The notes under the pieces: generated by a model
Seen by the model: the letters and a program-made list of their open reading frames with translations, nothing else
Told to the model about the DNA's origin: nothing
The model's database searches: none
Translations under genes and position numbers: made by a program
Shown here: piece after piece, positions 1 through 8,846 of the stretch
Numbering within the stretch: the stretch's first letter is position 1
Layout of the letters: each line of letters opens with the position of its first letter
Assembly: GCF_012932215.1 (NCBI RefSeq)
Contig: NZ_CP048788.1
Span: 3,596,001-3,660,000, forward strand
Source: Roseobacter ponti
GTDB lineage: Bacteria > Pseudomonadota > Alphaproteobacteria > Rhodobacterales > Rhodobacteraceae
DNA length: 64,000 bases
Direction of reading: 5' to 3'

Positions 1-433
1 CCGGTTTCATGTCCACCACGGACCGGCCGGGAATGTTGTAAATGATGACCGGCAGTTCACAGCAGTCGTGGATCGCAGTGAAATGCGCGATCAGACCGGA
101 CTGCGTGGGTTTGTTGTAATAGGGCGTGACCACGAGAATCGCATCCGCACCGACCTTTTCCGCGTGCTGAGCGAGGCGCATCGCTTCGGTCGTATTGTTT
201 GAGCCGGCGCCCGCAATGACCGGAATGCGGCCCGCTGCAGCTTTGACGACTTCTTCGACCACGGTTTCATGTTCACGGTGGCTCAGGGTTGGGCTTTCAC
301 CGGTCGTCCCCACGGGGACAAGGCCGTTACTGCCTTCACCGATATGCCATTCGACGAGTTTCTTCAGCGTATCCAGATCCAGCTCGCCGTTCCGAAACGG
401 CGTGACGAGGGCAGGCATCGAGCCTTTGAACAT
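1..433 (-). CDS. dapA: 4-hydroxy-tetrahydrodipicolinate synthase (partial, C-terminus off the left edge)
   Basis: DapA condenses pyruvate with aspartate semialdehyde in the diaminopimelate/lysine pathway (cytoplasm). The visible 144 residues are the N-terminal half of the TIM barrel. They start [13 protein letters not shown] and contain the GTTGE substrate loop, the TPYYNKP segment with the proton-relay tyrosine, and YNIPGR with the catalytic-site tyrosine. The Schiff-base lysine, expected about 28 residues further on, lies outside the window. The ATG at 433 is preceded by AAAGGAG seven bases upstream. The gene is divergent from the lytic transglycosylase at 560, and the 126 bp between them must hold both promoters. 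The family assignment is firm; completeness cannot be judged. Confidence 0.96.
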   Translation of the reverse strand, partial: MFKGSMPALVTPFRNGELDLDTLKKLVEWHIGEGSNGLVPVGTTGESPTLSHREHETVVEEVVKAAAGRIPVIAGAGSNNTTEAMRLAQHAEKVGADAILVVTPYYNKPTQSGLIAHFTAIHDCCELPVIIYNIPGRSVVDMKP

Positions 434-559
434 TTTCACGCTCCTTTATATTGTGGCCGGCAAATGGCCTGGTTTTAACATCTTTTCAGCAAGATCGTGA
501 TTTGATCCCGCGCTATGCAGATGTATGTATCAGAGGCTCTAGCCTTCAAACGTCGGGAA

Positions 560-2533
560 ATGCAAGTGATCACACGCGCGCTGTCGACCATTGTTCTTCT
601 TTTTGCGCTGGCTTTGCCGGCCCTCGCCGAACGCCCGCGCCCGCTGAGCGTCGCCTTTGACGCGCTGCGCCAGGGCGACTGGAGCGGTGCCTCACGGGTG
701 GCCGCGAAAGATGGCGAAATTGCGGCAGATATAGTCGAATGGATCCGGCTGCGCGACGGCCAGGGCTCCTGGACCGAAGTGCGTGACTTTCTGGCGCGCC
801 GGCCCGACTGGCCCGGAGAGCGCTATCTGCGCAAGCAGTCCGAACAATCGGTGATCCGCGCCGGTGATGCTGCGGTTTCAGCATTCTTTGCGCAGATGCC
901 ACCTCAGACCGCCGGCGGCGTACTCGCCTACAGCGCGCGCCTCACGGAAACAGGCCGCAGCGATGAAGCACAGGCGATGGTTCTGAATGCATGGCTGAAT
1001 TTCCCGATGGGCAAAAGTGAGCAGTCCCGCTTTCTTCAGGCGCATGGTGCATTTCTCAAAGGCCATCACGACGCGAGGCTCGATGCGATGCTCTGGCGCG
1101 GGGTGTATGAAAATGCCCGCCGGATGTTCGATCTGGCCTCGCCCGCCGCTGTTGCCGTAGCCCGCGCAAGGATCGCCCTCAGAGCCGGTGAAAAGGGCGT
1201 GGATACCCTGATTGAAAAGGTGCCGGCAAAATACGCGACCGATCCCGGGCTGCAGTATGACCGGTTCATCTGGCGCGCGCGCAAAGGACGGACAAATGAC
1301 GCAAGAGAGATGCTGCGCGCGACATCTGTGAGTGCAGAAGCGCTGGGACGCCCCGGCGAATGGGCCAGCAGACGTCGTTCAATGGCGCGTGCGGAAATGC
1401 GCACGGGTGATCCGGAAGTGGCCTATGAAATCGCCTCGCGGCATTTTCTCACACAGGGGTCCGATTACGCGGATCTGGAGTGGCTTTCCGGCTATATTGC
1501 GCTGCATAAACTTGATGAGCCGGAAACAGCGCTTCAGCATTTCCGCAACCATGATGCCGCTGTGCGATCGCCGATCTCCAAAGGTCGGTCAGGTTACTGG
1601 CGCGGACGCGCTCTGGAAGCCCTGGGTGATGTGGCGGCGGCTGATCAGGCCTATACCGGTGCGGCCCGGTTTCAGACCTCATTTTACGGGCTTCTGGCGG
1701 CGGAACGCGCCGGCATTCCTTTTGACATGGACCTTGCCGGTGAGCCTGCAACAGGCGACTGGCGCAGATCACCTATCTCACAGAACCCGGTCTTTCGTGC
1801 CGGGCTGCTGCTGCAGGCCTCCGGCGAGATTAATCTCGCTGAGCGGTTCTGGACTCACCTTGCCGAAAGCCTTGACCGCAACGAAGCCGGTCTTCTGGCG
1901 CAGGCAGCACTTGATGCCGGGCACCCGCACCTCGCTGTCATGATTGGTAAACGCACTGCAAGTCGCGCGGTAGTCATTCCGGGCGGATACTATCCGCTGC
2001 ACCCCGTCGCGGAACAGAAGCTGCCGATGGCGCCGGAGATGGTGCTGGCGATTGCCCGTCGGGAAAGTGAATTTGATCCCGGGGTACAAAGCGGTGTGGG
2101 CGCGCGAGGCCTGATGCAGGTTATGCCGGCCACGGGCCGCGAAGTTGCAAAACGTCTCGGCCGTCTCGCCGGTCACAGCACAGAACGCATGATCAGCGAC
2201 CCGGAGTACAACGCCGAGCTTGGCGCGGCCTATCTCTCCATGCTCGCCGGACGGTTCCGGGGCAATGTGGTGATGATGTCCGCAGGCTATAATGCGGGTC
2301 CGGGTCGACCCGACAGCTGGATGCAGATCTTCGGCGATCCGCGGCGCGGACAGATCGATGTCGTGGACTGGATCGAACACATACCGTTTCGCGAAACCCG
2401 TAACTATGTGATGCGGGTAACTGAAAGCCTGCCGATTTACCGCGCGACGCTGGGCAAAGACCCGATGCCTGTACCCTTTTCCGAAGAGCTGACCGGATCA
2501 ACGCTGCTGTCGTTCGCGCCACAGGGTGAATAG
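560..2533 (+). CDS. slt: Soluble lytic murein transglycosylase
   Basis: A periplasmic enzyme that cleaves the MurNAc-GlcNAc bond of peptidoglycan to give 1,6-anhydro ends. I start it at the ATG at 560 because this gives a clean signal peptide (ITRALSTIVLLFALALPALA). An in-frame ATG 45 bases upstream would put a charged extension before it. The 657-residue product has a long alpha-helical superhelix region followed by an SLT domain. The probable catalytic glutamate is E502 in RRESEFDP, followed by GLMQVMPAT and AGYNAGPGR, and the C-terminus is the usual ETRNYVMRV segment. Its last 36 bp overlap the 3' end of the convergent EamA gene. The Shine-Dalgarno at 560 is weak. Confidence 0.93.
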   Translation: MQVITRALSTIVLLFALALPALAERPRPLSVAFDALRQGDWSGASRVAAKDGEIAADIVEWIRLRDGQGSWTEVRDFLARRPDWPGERYLRKQSEQSVIRAGDAAVSAFFAQMPPQTAGGVLAYSARLTETGRSDEAQAMVLNAWLNFPMGKSEQSRFLQAHGAFLKGHHDARLDAMLWRGVYENARRMFDLASPAAVAVARARIALRAGEKGVDTLIEKVPAKYATDPGLQYDRFIWRARKGRTNDAREMLRATSVSAEALGRPGEWASRRRSMARAEMRTGDPEVAYEIASRHFLTQGSDYADLEWLSGYIALHKLDEPETALQHFRNHDAAVRSPISKGRSGYWRGRALEALGDVAAADQAYTGAARFQTSFYGLLAAERAGIPFDMDLAGEPATGDWRRSPISQNPVFRAGLLLQASGEINLAERFWTHLAESLDRNEAGLLAQAALDAGHPHLAVMIGKRTASRAVVIPGGYYPLHPVAEQKLPMAPEMVLAIARRESEFDPGVQSGVGARGLMQVMPATGREVAKRLGRLAGHSTERMISDPEYNAELGAAYLSMLAGRFRGNVVMMSAGYNAGPGRPDSWMQIFGDPRRGQIDVVDWIEHIPFRETRNYVMRVTESLPIYRATLGKDPMPVPFSEELTGSTLLSFAPQGE

Positions 2534-3367
2534 ACCCGCGGACACGATGATCGCCACACCAAGGGCGACGTTGGGGCGGATCGTTTCGCCAAACACCAGC
2601 ACCCCCATCGAGGCGGCAAAGACAAGCTGAAAGTATGCAAAAGGCTGCACCGCACTGGCTTCTGCAACCTCATAGCAGCGGATCAGCATCCAGTGCCCGG
2701 TTGCCCCGGTCACGCAGAGCATGGCCATCCAGATCCAGTCGATGATGACCATCGGCTCCCAGTACCAAACCCCCGCCGCAGTCATGGCAACAGCCCCCGT
2801 CGTCCCGGTCCAGAAGAAGCTGGTCGCGGTACTGTCGCGTCGCGCGACGAAACGTGTGAGCAACCCGTAAAGCGCAAACATTGACGCGGCCATGAGCGGC
2901 ACAACCGCTGCCGGATCAAAGACACCGTATCCCGGCTGCAGAATGATGATCACACCGACAAAACCCACGGCAATCGCAGCCCAGCGGCGCCAGCCGACCT
3001 TTTCCCCCAGAACCGGGCCCGACAATGCCGCGACCAGCAGAGGATAACATGCGAAAACAGCGTGGCTCTCCACCAGTCCCAGCAGAGTAAAGGCCGCCAC
3101 CATAACGCAGATTTCCGCCGCCAGCAAAAACCCCCGGAACGCCTGTACGACAGGCTGCGATGTCCGGGCGGCCTCGCGCAGACCACCGGCTTTGCGCCGC
3201 GCAATGCTGATCACAAAGGCGGCGAAAAACCAGTAACGGATCATCACCACCATCATGACATTGTATTCCGCTGCCAGATGCCGCGAGAGACCGTCCTGCA
3301 CCGCAAAGACGAAGGTCGTCACGACCATCAGAATGATGCCAAGACGCAGATTATCCGGCTGGCTCAT
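2498..3367 (-). CDS. DMT-superfamily (EamA) transporter
   Basis: An inner-membrane protein of 289 residues with about ten hydrophobic segments in two EamA-type repeats. It starts MSQPDNLRLGIILMVVTTFVFA. Family members export amino acids, metabolites or drugs; the substrate cannot be told from sequence. The open frame runs further upstream to 3604, but that part lies inside mnmD. The ATG at 3367 overlaps the mnmD stop as ATGA, so translational coupling is likely. The distal end overlaps the convergent slt gene by 36 bp, so the two transcripts are antisense at their ends. Confidence 0.88.
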   Translation of the reverse strand: MSQPDNLRLGIILMVVTTFVFAVQDGLSRHLAAEYNVMMVVMIRYWFFAAFVISIARRKAGGLREAARTSQPVVQAFRGFLLAAEICVMVAAFTLLGLVESHAVFACYPLLVAALSGPVLGEKVGWRRWAAIAVGFVGVIIILQPGYGVFDPAAVVPLMAASMFALYGLLTRFVARRDSTATSFFWTGTTGAVAMTAAGVWYWEPMVIIDWIWMAMLCVTGATGHWMLIRCYEVAEASAVQPFAYFQLVFAASMGVLVFGETIRPNVALGVAIIVSAGLFTLWRERQQR

Positions 3368-4080
3368 GGTGCCAGCACGCCACGCGACATATGCCGTTTT
3401 CGCCCGTATCCCGGTACGCGCTGCACCGAAAACCCGGCATTTTCGAGACCGCGCCGTACAAACCCCGCAGCCGTGTACGTAGCAAAGGAACCGTCGGGCG
3501 CGGTGTGCGCGGCCACGGCCTGCATCAGATCCGCGTCCCAGAGCTCGGGGTTTTTGGCCGGCGAAAAACCGTCGAGATACCAAGCATCGGCCATCCCGCT
3601 CCACGCCGGGACCTGAACCCGCGCGTCTCCGGGCAGAACCGTCAGCGTCACGCCAGGCAGAAATTTCACCGGTCCGCCGGTCGGGTCCCAGTGCCGCACC
3701 AGTGCCGGCCCCAGCGACGCGAAAGCATTAAAAGCACCAAGCGCGCGGGCCATATCTTCGGCATCAAGGGGGAAAGCTTCGAAGCTGGTGAACGTCAGAG
3801 GTGCCTGCTCGCCCGCCGCCTGCCATTCAAGGACAGTCGTGAGAAAGTTCAGCCCGGTGCCAAAGCCCAGTTCCGCAATGTGGACGGGCCCGTCAAACCG
3901 CCCGGGCAGATCGTTTCCCGCCAGAAACACATGCCGGGTTTCCTCCAGCCCGTTTTCCAGACTGAAATAGGGATCATCGAACCGACCGGAAACAGGCACC
4001 TGCCCGCTTTTCCAGGTTACATCTGCCGTCTGGTTCTGCACGTTCGGGCCTTGTAGGGTGTGACGGATATGGCGCGACAC
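3364..4080 (-). CDS. mnmD: tRNA 5-methylaminomethyl-2-thiouridine methyltransferase, stand-alone MnmD domain
   Basis: Transfers a methyl group from S-adenosylmethionine to nm5(s2)U34 of tRNA, the last step of wobble-uridine modification. The 238 residues correspond to the N-terminal half of E. coli MnmC. Visible landmarks are RFDDPYFS, the SAM-binding ELGFGTGLNFL, and AWYLDGFSPAKNPELW near the active site. No FAD domain is fused; the probable partner is the divergent FAD oxidoreductase at 4105. The 5' end is uncertain: the ATG at 4080 leaves only 24 bp to the divergent start, while an in-frame GTG at 4041 would leave room for promoters and begins closer to the usual family start. The 3' end couples to the EamA gene by ATGA. 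Confidence 0.9.
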   Translation of the reverse strand: MSRHIRHTLQGPNVQNQTADVTWKSGQVPVSGRFDDPYFSLENGLEETRHVFLAGNDLPGRFDGPVHIAELGFGTGLNFLTTVLEWQAAGEQAPLTFTSFEAFPLDAEDMARALGAFNAFASLGPALVRHWDPTGGPVKFLPGVTLTVLPGDARVQVPAWSGMADAWYLDGFSPAKNPELWDADLMQAVAAHTAPDGSFATYTAAGFVRRGLENAGFSVQRVPGYGRKRHMSRGVLAP

Positions 4081-4104
4081 TGAGGCAGAAGGCAGGCTTT
4101 AGCA

Positions 4105-5136
4105 ATGGGCGAAATAACAGTGCGCGGTGCCGGGATCTTCGGGTTGAGCATTGCCTGGGCCTGCGTGCGGCGTGGTGCGCAGGTGCGCCTGACTGACCCT
4201 TGCGGTCCGGCGTCCGGCAGCAGTGGCGGGATCGTGGGCGCACTGGCCCCGCATGTGCCGGAGAACTGGAACGCAAAGAAAGCTTTTCAGTTCGAAAGCC
4301 TTCTTGCAGCACCTGCATTCTGGGCTGAAGTCGCGGACGCGGGGGGCACAGACCCGGGATATCAGGCAGCCGGACGGTTGCAGCCGGTGGCGGACGCCGG
4401 TGCCCTCGTGCTGGCCCGGCGCCGCGCGGACACGGCGACGGATCTCTGGCGCGGGAAAGCCACCTGGTCGCTGGAACCTGCAAGCGACAACCCGTGGACA
4501 CCGGCGAGCCCGACGGGCTGGCTGATCCGCGACACGCTTTCGGCGCATCTGCACCCGAGACGGGCCTGCGCCGCTCTGGTGGCCGCGCTGGCCGCCCGGG
4601 GCGTCCGGGCAGAGGTGGACGGCGAGGACAGTGGCGCGGTCATACATGCCACCGGCATCGCAGGGCTTGAGGCGCTGAACGCCGGACATCACAGGCTGGT
4701 CGGTGCCGGGGTGAAAGGTCAGGCGGCCCTGTTGCAGCATGACGCCAGAGGCGCGCCGCAACTTTTTGCAGACGGGCTGCATATCATACCGCACAGCGAC
4801 GGGACCGTGGCCGTCGGATCGACCTCTGAGCGGGAATACAGTGACCCGTCGCGCGTTGATCAGCAGCTTGACGATGTGATCGCGAGAGCCCGCGCCGCCG
4901 TGCCGGCACTGCGCAACGCGCCCGTGACGGAACGCTGGGCGGGCGTGCGTCCGCGGGCGCGCAGCCGGGCGCCGATGCTGGGGGCATGGCCCGGGCGCCC
5001 GGGGCATTTCATCGCCAACGGCGGCTTCAAAATCGGATTTGGTATGGCGCCCGGCATCGCGGAGGTGATGGCAGATCTGGTGCTTGACGGCACAAACCGC
5101 ATTCCGGAAGGGTTTGACGTCGAGGCATCTTTCTGA
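4105..5136 (+). CDS. FAD-dependent oxidoreductase, probable MnmC2-type partner of MnmD
   Basis: A 343-residue DAO-family flavoprotein. It opens with a degenerate dinucleotide motif (VRGAGIFGLSIAW) and has SGSSGGIVGALAPH early on. C-terminal motifs include ERWAGVRPRARSRAPMLG and FIANGGFKIGFGMAPG. In E. coli MnmC the C-terminal FAD domain removes the carboxymethyl group of cmnm5U34 and its product is methylated by the MnmD domain. Here those two activities appear to be separate, head-to-head genes. The pairing with mnmD is the main argument for this role; on sequence alone it could be another small amine or amino-acid oxidase. Confidence 0.8.
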   Translation: MGEITVRGAGIFGLSIAWACVRRGAQVRLTDPCGPASGSSGGIVGALAPHVPENWNAKKAFQFESLLAAPAFWAEVADAGGTDPGYQAAGRLQPVADAGALVLARRRADTATDLWRGKATWSLEPASDNPWTPASPTGWLIRDTLSAHLHPRRACAALVAALAARGVRAEVDGEDSGAVIHATGIAGLEALNAGHHRLVGAGVKGQAALLQHDARGAPQLFADGLHIIPHSDGTVAVGSTSEREYSDPSRVDQQLDDVIARARAAVPALRNAPVTERWAGVRPRARSRAPMLGAWPGRPGHFIANGGFKIGFGMAPGIAEVMADLVLDGTNRIPEGFDVEASF

Positions 5137-5235
5137 GCGCGACGGGCACGCTGCTGCGTCTGCCACAAACAGCACGAACCTGCGGCAGCGACACCGCCGG
5201 GCGACCGCAGAACGCGCCTCTGTGTCAGTCTCTCT

Positions 5236-5787
5236 TCAGCCGGATGATCGCGCGATCTCTTCTTTCAGGCCATCCATCAGCGCCGTGAGTTCACGCTGAT
5301 AGATCTCGCCTTTCAGCCTGCCGCTTTCGTCAAACTGGTTCGTGCAGTCGGCAAGGTGAATTTCCGGACCCTGAAGAATGCGGGTGCGGAAAGGCACCAT
5401 GAAACCGCGCAGGACCATCTGCGCACGCTCGCCCCCGGCGCGCCCGGCCGCGGCGGACATGACCGCAAGCGGCTTGTCCTTCCAGGGTGATCCTTTCGTT
5501 CGGCTGATCCAGTCCAGAGCATTTTTGAGAACGCCGGAAAGCCCCTTGTTATATTCAGGCGTCGAGATCAGGACCGCATCCGCAGCGGCGATCTGACGGG
5601 CAAGGCCGGTCACCGCTTCGGGCACGCCGGTTTCGGCCTCTGCGTCAGCGTCGTAAAGCGGCAGGTTCAGATCCGCCTGGGTATAGCTGCAGGGCCCGAA
5701 CAGCCGTGCGGCCTCGCGCAGCAGCATTGAATTGGAAGACCCCTCGCGCAGGGATCCTGACAGGCCGAAAAGTTTAACGTCCGACAT
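5236..5787 (-). CDS. NADPH-dependent FMN reductase family protein
   Basis: A 183-residue flavodoxin-fold reductase related to ChrR and YieF. It has the FMN phosphate loop GLSGSLREGSSN at the N-terminus and STPEYNKGLSGVLKNALDW in the middle, which is the family's flavin and dimer-interface signature. Such enzymes reduce quinones, flavins or chromate. The ATG at 5787 is chosen over a longer frame because GGAG sits six bases upstream and the protein then starts directly at the fold (MSDVKLFGLSGS). It is convergent with the FAD oxidoreductase gene. The physiological substrate is unknown. Confidence 0.88.
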   Translation of the reverse strand: MSDVKLFGLSGSLREGSSNSMLLREAARLFGPCSYTQADLNLPLYDADAEAETGVPEAVTGLARQIAAADAVLISTPEYNKGLSGVLKNALDWISRTKGSPWKDKPLAVMSAAAGRAGGERAQMVLRGFMVPFRTRILQGPEIHLADCTNQFDESGRLKGEIYQRELTALMDGLKEEIARSSG

Positions 5788-5851
5788 GGATACTCCGATA
5801 ATTTGTGTTTTCCGTTGCGCTCTCACCTGTGGCACAGCTTTGGAAAAGCAA

Positions 5852-5876
5852 GAGGCCGCGGGGGTGCCGCGGCCTC
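5852..5876 (-). terminator. Rho-independent terminator of the OmpA-like lipoprotein gene
   Basis: A ten-base-pair perfect stem (GAGGCCGCGG with CCGCGGCCTC) closes a five-base loop. Read on the minus strand it is followed by a T-rich stretch (TTGCTTTTCC). It lies 22 bp beyond the stop codon of the lipoprotein gene at 5899. Confidence 0.8.
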
Positions 5877-5898
5877 AATACTTGTCTGATCCGACTGA

Positions 5899-6573
5899 TC
5901 AGGCGTTTGGCAGTATCACGATTTCCACGCGACGGTTCTGTGCTTTGCCGTCAGCGCTGAGGTTGCTGGCCACCGGCTGGCTCTCGCCCCTGCCGATGCT
6001 GCGCACCCGTGCGGAAGAGACCCCTGCGTTGATCAGAACATCACGGACCGCGCCGGCTCTGCGTTCTGAAAGCCGCTGATTATAGGCCGCATCACCATCG
6101 CTGTCGGTGTGCCCGATCACCTGAATGGTCGATTGCGGATACTGGCGCAGGTTACTGGCAACTGTGCGCAGATCCGTCTGCAGATCAGAGCGGATCGCAA
6201 AGCTGTCAGTGGCAAAAAGGATATCCTGCGGCAGGCTGACGATCAGCCGGTCACCGGTGTTGACGATGGTGACGTTGTCGTTGCCAAGCTGGTTGCGCAG
6301 ATCGGCTTCCTGCCTGTCGAGTGAGTACCCGATACCGGCACCCACGGCGGATCCGATGACAGCACCGATTAGCGCTGCATCGCCGCGATTGCCGTCCCCT
6401 TTGGAGAGTGCGCCGGCCAGCGCACCGACACCGGCACCCACAAGCGCGCCCTGCTGGGTATTCTGGCCCGCGGGCACGGGAGGGGCATTCGGATCCGAGG
6501 CGGGAACGGTGCAGGCACCAAGCGCCATGCTGCCTGCCAACGCAAGCGCCACGGGAGATTTCAGATTTATCAT
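5899..6573 (-). CDS. OmpA-family outer-membrane lipoprotein (YiaD-like)
   Basis: A 224-residue lipoprotein. The signal peptide ends in the lipobox LGAC, so the mature protein begins at that cysteine. A glycine-zipper stretch follows (alternating GALVGAGVGALAGAL and ALIGAVIGSAVGAGIGYSL). The C-terminal OmpA/MotB-like peptidoglycan-binding domain is marked by FATDSFAIR, IGHTDSDGD, NQRLSERRA and NRRVEI. It probably tethers the outer membrane to peptidoglycan. The ATG at 6573 is supported by AAGG upstream and by the signal peptide. In its 5' leader, GCCCCG (6599-6604) and CGGGGC (6611-6616) can form a short hairpin of unknown meaning. Confidence 0.92.
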   Translation of the reverse strand: MINLKSPVALALAGSMALGACTVPASDPNAPPVPAGQNTQQGALVGAGVGALAGALSKGDGNRGDAALIGAVIGSAVGAGIGYSLDRQEADLRNQLGNDNVTIVNTGDRLIVSLPQDILFATDSFAIRSDLQTDLRTVASNLRQYPQSTIQVIGHTDSDGDAAYNQRLSERRAGAVRDVLINAGVSSARVRSIGRGESQPVASNLSADGKAQNRRVEIVILPNA

Positions 6574-6701
6574 AAACGTACTGCCTTCAGTGGTTGCGGC
6601 CCCGTTCGGGCGGGGCGTCATTTATTAACGCTGTCAATATGGGGACGGTTCCGCAGCAAAGAAAGGGGAAAGTCAGCGATTATTTACCGGTCGTGAAGGG
6701 C

Positions 6702-7568
6702 TCAGGCCGGGCCGTTTACTGTTTCCAGCGCCAGCATCGCGCGTTTCATCGGCAGGCCCCAGTGGTATCCGCCAAGTCCGCCTGATTTTCGCAGGGCACG
6801 GTGACAGGGGATCAGCCAGCTGATCGGGTTACGCCCGACGGCGGTGCCCACAGCGCGCACCGCCCGCGGGCTGCCGACTGCGCGCGCAATCTCTGAATAG
6901 GTCGTCACGTGACCGGACGGGATCGCGAGCAGCGCCTCCCAGACCTTTATCTGAAAAGGTGCGCCGATGAGAAACAGCGGCGCCGTATCCAGTTTGCCGT
7001 CGCCGGCGCCAAAGGCCTGAAGAACCCAGGGACGCAGCATCATCGGATCTTCAGTGAATTCAGCCGAGGGCCAGCGCTGCATCAGGTCCTCCAAGGCGGC
7101 TTCTGCGCCGATTTCGGCAGCGAAGCCAATGCCGCAGATGCCTTTTTCGGTGCCCATCACGATGGCCGGGCCGAACGGGCTCTCAAACCAGCCCCAGCGG
7201 ATCTCAAGGCCGGCGCCTTTGCGGGCGAATTCACCCGGGCTCATCGCCTCCCAGCGCAGAAAAAGATCATGCAGGCGACCACTGCCCGAGAGCCCCGCGG
7301 CATGTGACGCTTCAAGTGTCGTGAACCGCTCTGCAAGAAGGGTTTTTGCATATCCAAGCGTCAGATACTGCTGATACTTTTTTGGTGATATGCCGACCCA
7401 GCGCGAGAAAAGCCGCTGAAAGTGAGCGTTACTCATTCCCATCTCGGCTGCGATGGCATCGAGGGACACGGGTTCTTCTGCCTGATCCAGCAGGTCAATC
7501 GCCCGGCGGATTACCCCGTAGTGATAGCTGCCTTCTGCGCCGGCGGTAAAAGTCTGATGTTCTGTCAT
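6702..7568 (-). CDS. AraC-type HTH / methylated-DNA--protein-cysteine methyltransferase (Ada-like)
   Basis: A repair protein of 288 residues. Residues 15-115 form an AraC-type helix-turn-helix domain (AAEMGMSNAHFQRLFSRWVG). The C-terminal half is an O6-alkylguanine-DNA alkyltransferase with the acceptor cysteine in LIPCHR and VGRNPISW just before it. The N-terminal zinc/phosphotriester domain of E. coli Ada, with its methyl-sensing cysteine, is absent. The protein therefore cannot be activated in the classical Ada way, and how it senses damage is open. The gene stands alone between the OmpA-like lipoprotein and the Hint gene. Confidence 0.92.
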   Translation of the reverse strand: MTEHQTFTAGAEGSYHYGVIRRAIDLLDQAEEPVSLDAIAAEMGMSNAHFQRLFSRWVGISPKKYQQYLTLGYAKTLLAERFTTLEASHAAGLSGSGRLHDLFLRWEAMSPGEFARKGAGLEIRWGWFESPFGPAIVMGTEKGICGIGFAAEIGAEAALEDLMQRWPSAEFTEDPMMLRPWVLQAFGAGDGKLDTAPLFLIGAPFQIKVWEALLAIPSGHVTTYSEIARAVGSPRAVRAVGTAVGRNPISWLIPCHRALRKSGGLGGYHWGLPMKRAMLALETVNGPA

Positions 7569-7618
7569 GCCTCAGATGTAGCCGGGCCGGCGGGGAATTT
7601 CGACCCGGAACCTGCGCA

Positions 7619-8701
7619 TCATGCACGGACAGCCCGCTGTTGGTGCGGCAGATCCGGACTGCGTGCCGGCGGGTCAATCAGCAGACGGGCTTCTTTGCGG
7701 GTCACGCAGGGACGCGCGGTGCTCTGACGCCGGAAATCCGTGCCGAGCAGATCTTCAAGCCGCGAACGGTCCTGCGGGCTCAGGCGGCGCAGCGCTTCGG
7801 ACCCGGTGAACATTGTCTCGACCCATGCGCCTTCAGCAAGGATAATCTGATGCTCGGCGCAGAGGATGTGGGTCAGCGTAAAACTGCGCTGCGGCACCAC
7901 AGCGCGGGCGACATCACGATCGAGCCAGGCTTTGGCCGGTGCCAGCACTTCGGCGGAAAAATACAGCAGTTCGGCACGCGCAGAACACAGCAACACGCGG
8001 TGATCACCGGTCAGGCAAAGATCATGCACAGGGGTCCCGTTTGCCAGAGATCCGGCAGGCAGGCACAAGGGCGCCTCGTCGGGGTACTGCCGGAAATAGC
8101 CCGCATCAAGACGCGTGCGTCCGATCCAGAGGACAGGCTGATATCCGTGGTCGCGCGTCAGCACCAGATCGGAAGTCTCCAGCCATTCGACCGGCATATC
8201 CCCTTCCTGGGTTGCAATCATCGTGCCCGGCCCGAAACAGGCCACCGAATTCTGCTCGTAAAAGCTGTATTGATTTCGCGCGTCCTGGGCCTGCTGCCCT
8301 TTCATCTTCTCACCAGATTCGGTGGTGCCGATAAAGGTGTAGCTCTCGCCCGCCTGCATCGGTTCGCTCGGGATATACCCCACAACCTCTCCATCGATCT
8401 CAAACACGTTCAGCGAAAATACATTTCCTTCAGATGTCTCGTACCAGCGCACCTCTTCAACATAGATGCGGCCCGCGTCGAGCGTATTGCCGCTGGTGTC
8501 ATAGACCACCGCAGTCTGGTCCGCGTCATCGCCGACCTCGTCATTGCTGTCGTCGCCATCAGCAAAGTTATCGTTGTCGTCGACCTCGATGCGCGTACGC
8601 CCGTCGCGGGCGTTATAATCAGGGGCCAGCGAAGTCTGACCTGTATCCGGGTCCATAACCAGTGCATCCGGCCCGTAGGCATAAAAGGTCCGTGTCGGCA
8701 T
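7619..8701 (-). CDS. Hint (Hedgehog/intein-type) domain protein
   Basis: A 360-residue protein. The first 140 residues contain a strongly acidic Asp/Asn-rich patch (DNDNFADGDDSNDEVGDD), reminiscent of calcium-binding RTX-type regions. From about residue 153 there is a Hint_2-like domain beginning at ACFGPGT, the cysteine being the usual nucleophile. It continues with VEWLETSDLVLTRDHGYQPV and a TGDH (TxxH) block. No terminal His-Asn-Cys block of a splicing intein is visible, so cleavage or transfer rather than full splicing would be expected, if active at all. No classical signal peptide is visible. Roseobacters carry many such proteins and their function is unknown. Confidence 0.82.
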   Translation of the reverse strand: MPTRTFYAYGPDALVMDPDTGQTSLAPDYNARDGRTRIEVDDNDNFADGDDSNDEVGDDADQTAVVYDTSGNTLDAGRIYVEEVRWYETSEGNVFSLNVFEIDGEVVGYIPSEPMQAGESYTFIGTTESGEKMKGQQAQDARNQYSFYEQNSVACFGPGTMIATQEGDMPVEWLETSDLVLTRDHGYQPVLWIGRTRLDAGYFRQYPDEAPLCLPAGSLANGTPVHDLCLTGDHRVLLCSARAELLYFSAEVLAPAKAWLDRDVARAVVPQRSFTLTHILCAEHQIILAEGAWVETMFTGSEALRRLSPQDRSRLEDLLGTDFRRQSTARPCVTRKEARLLIDPPARSPDLPHQQRAVRA

Positions 8702-8846
8702 GTCAGTCCTGCTCCTGCGATTGCACGCACTCTTTCAGATCAGGGTAAATTTCCGGCTGAGAAAACAGTCGGCTTTTGTGATGGATTTTAGAGATATCGC
8801 GGCCGATCAGCTTGCCCCGGGCGGTAAATCACCGCATACCTCCGGC

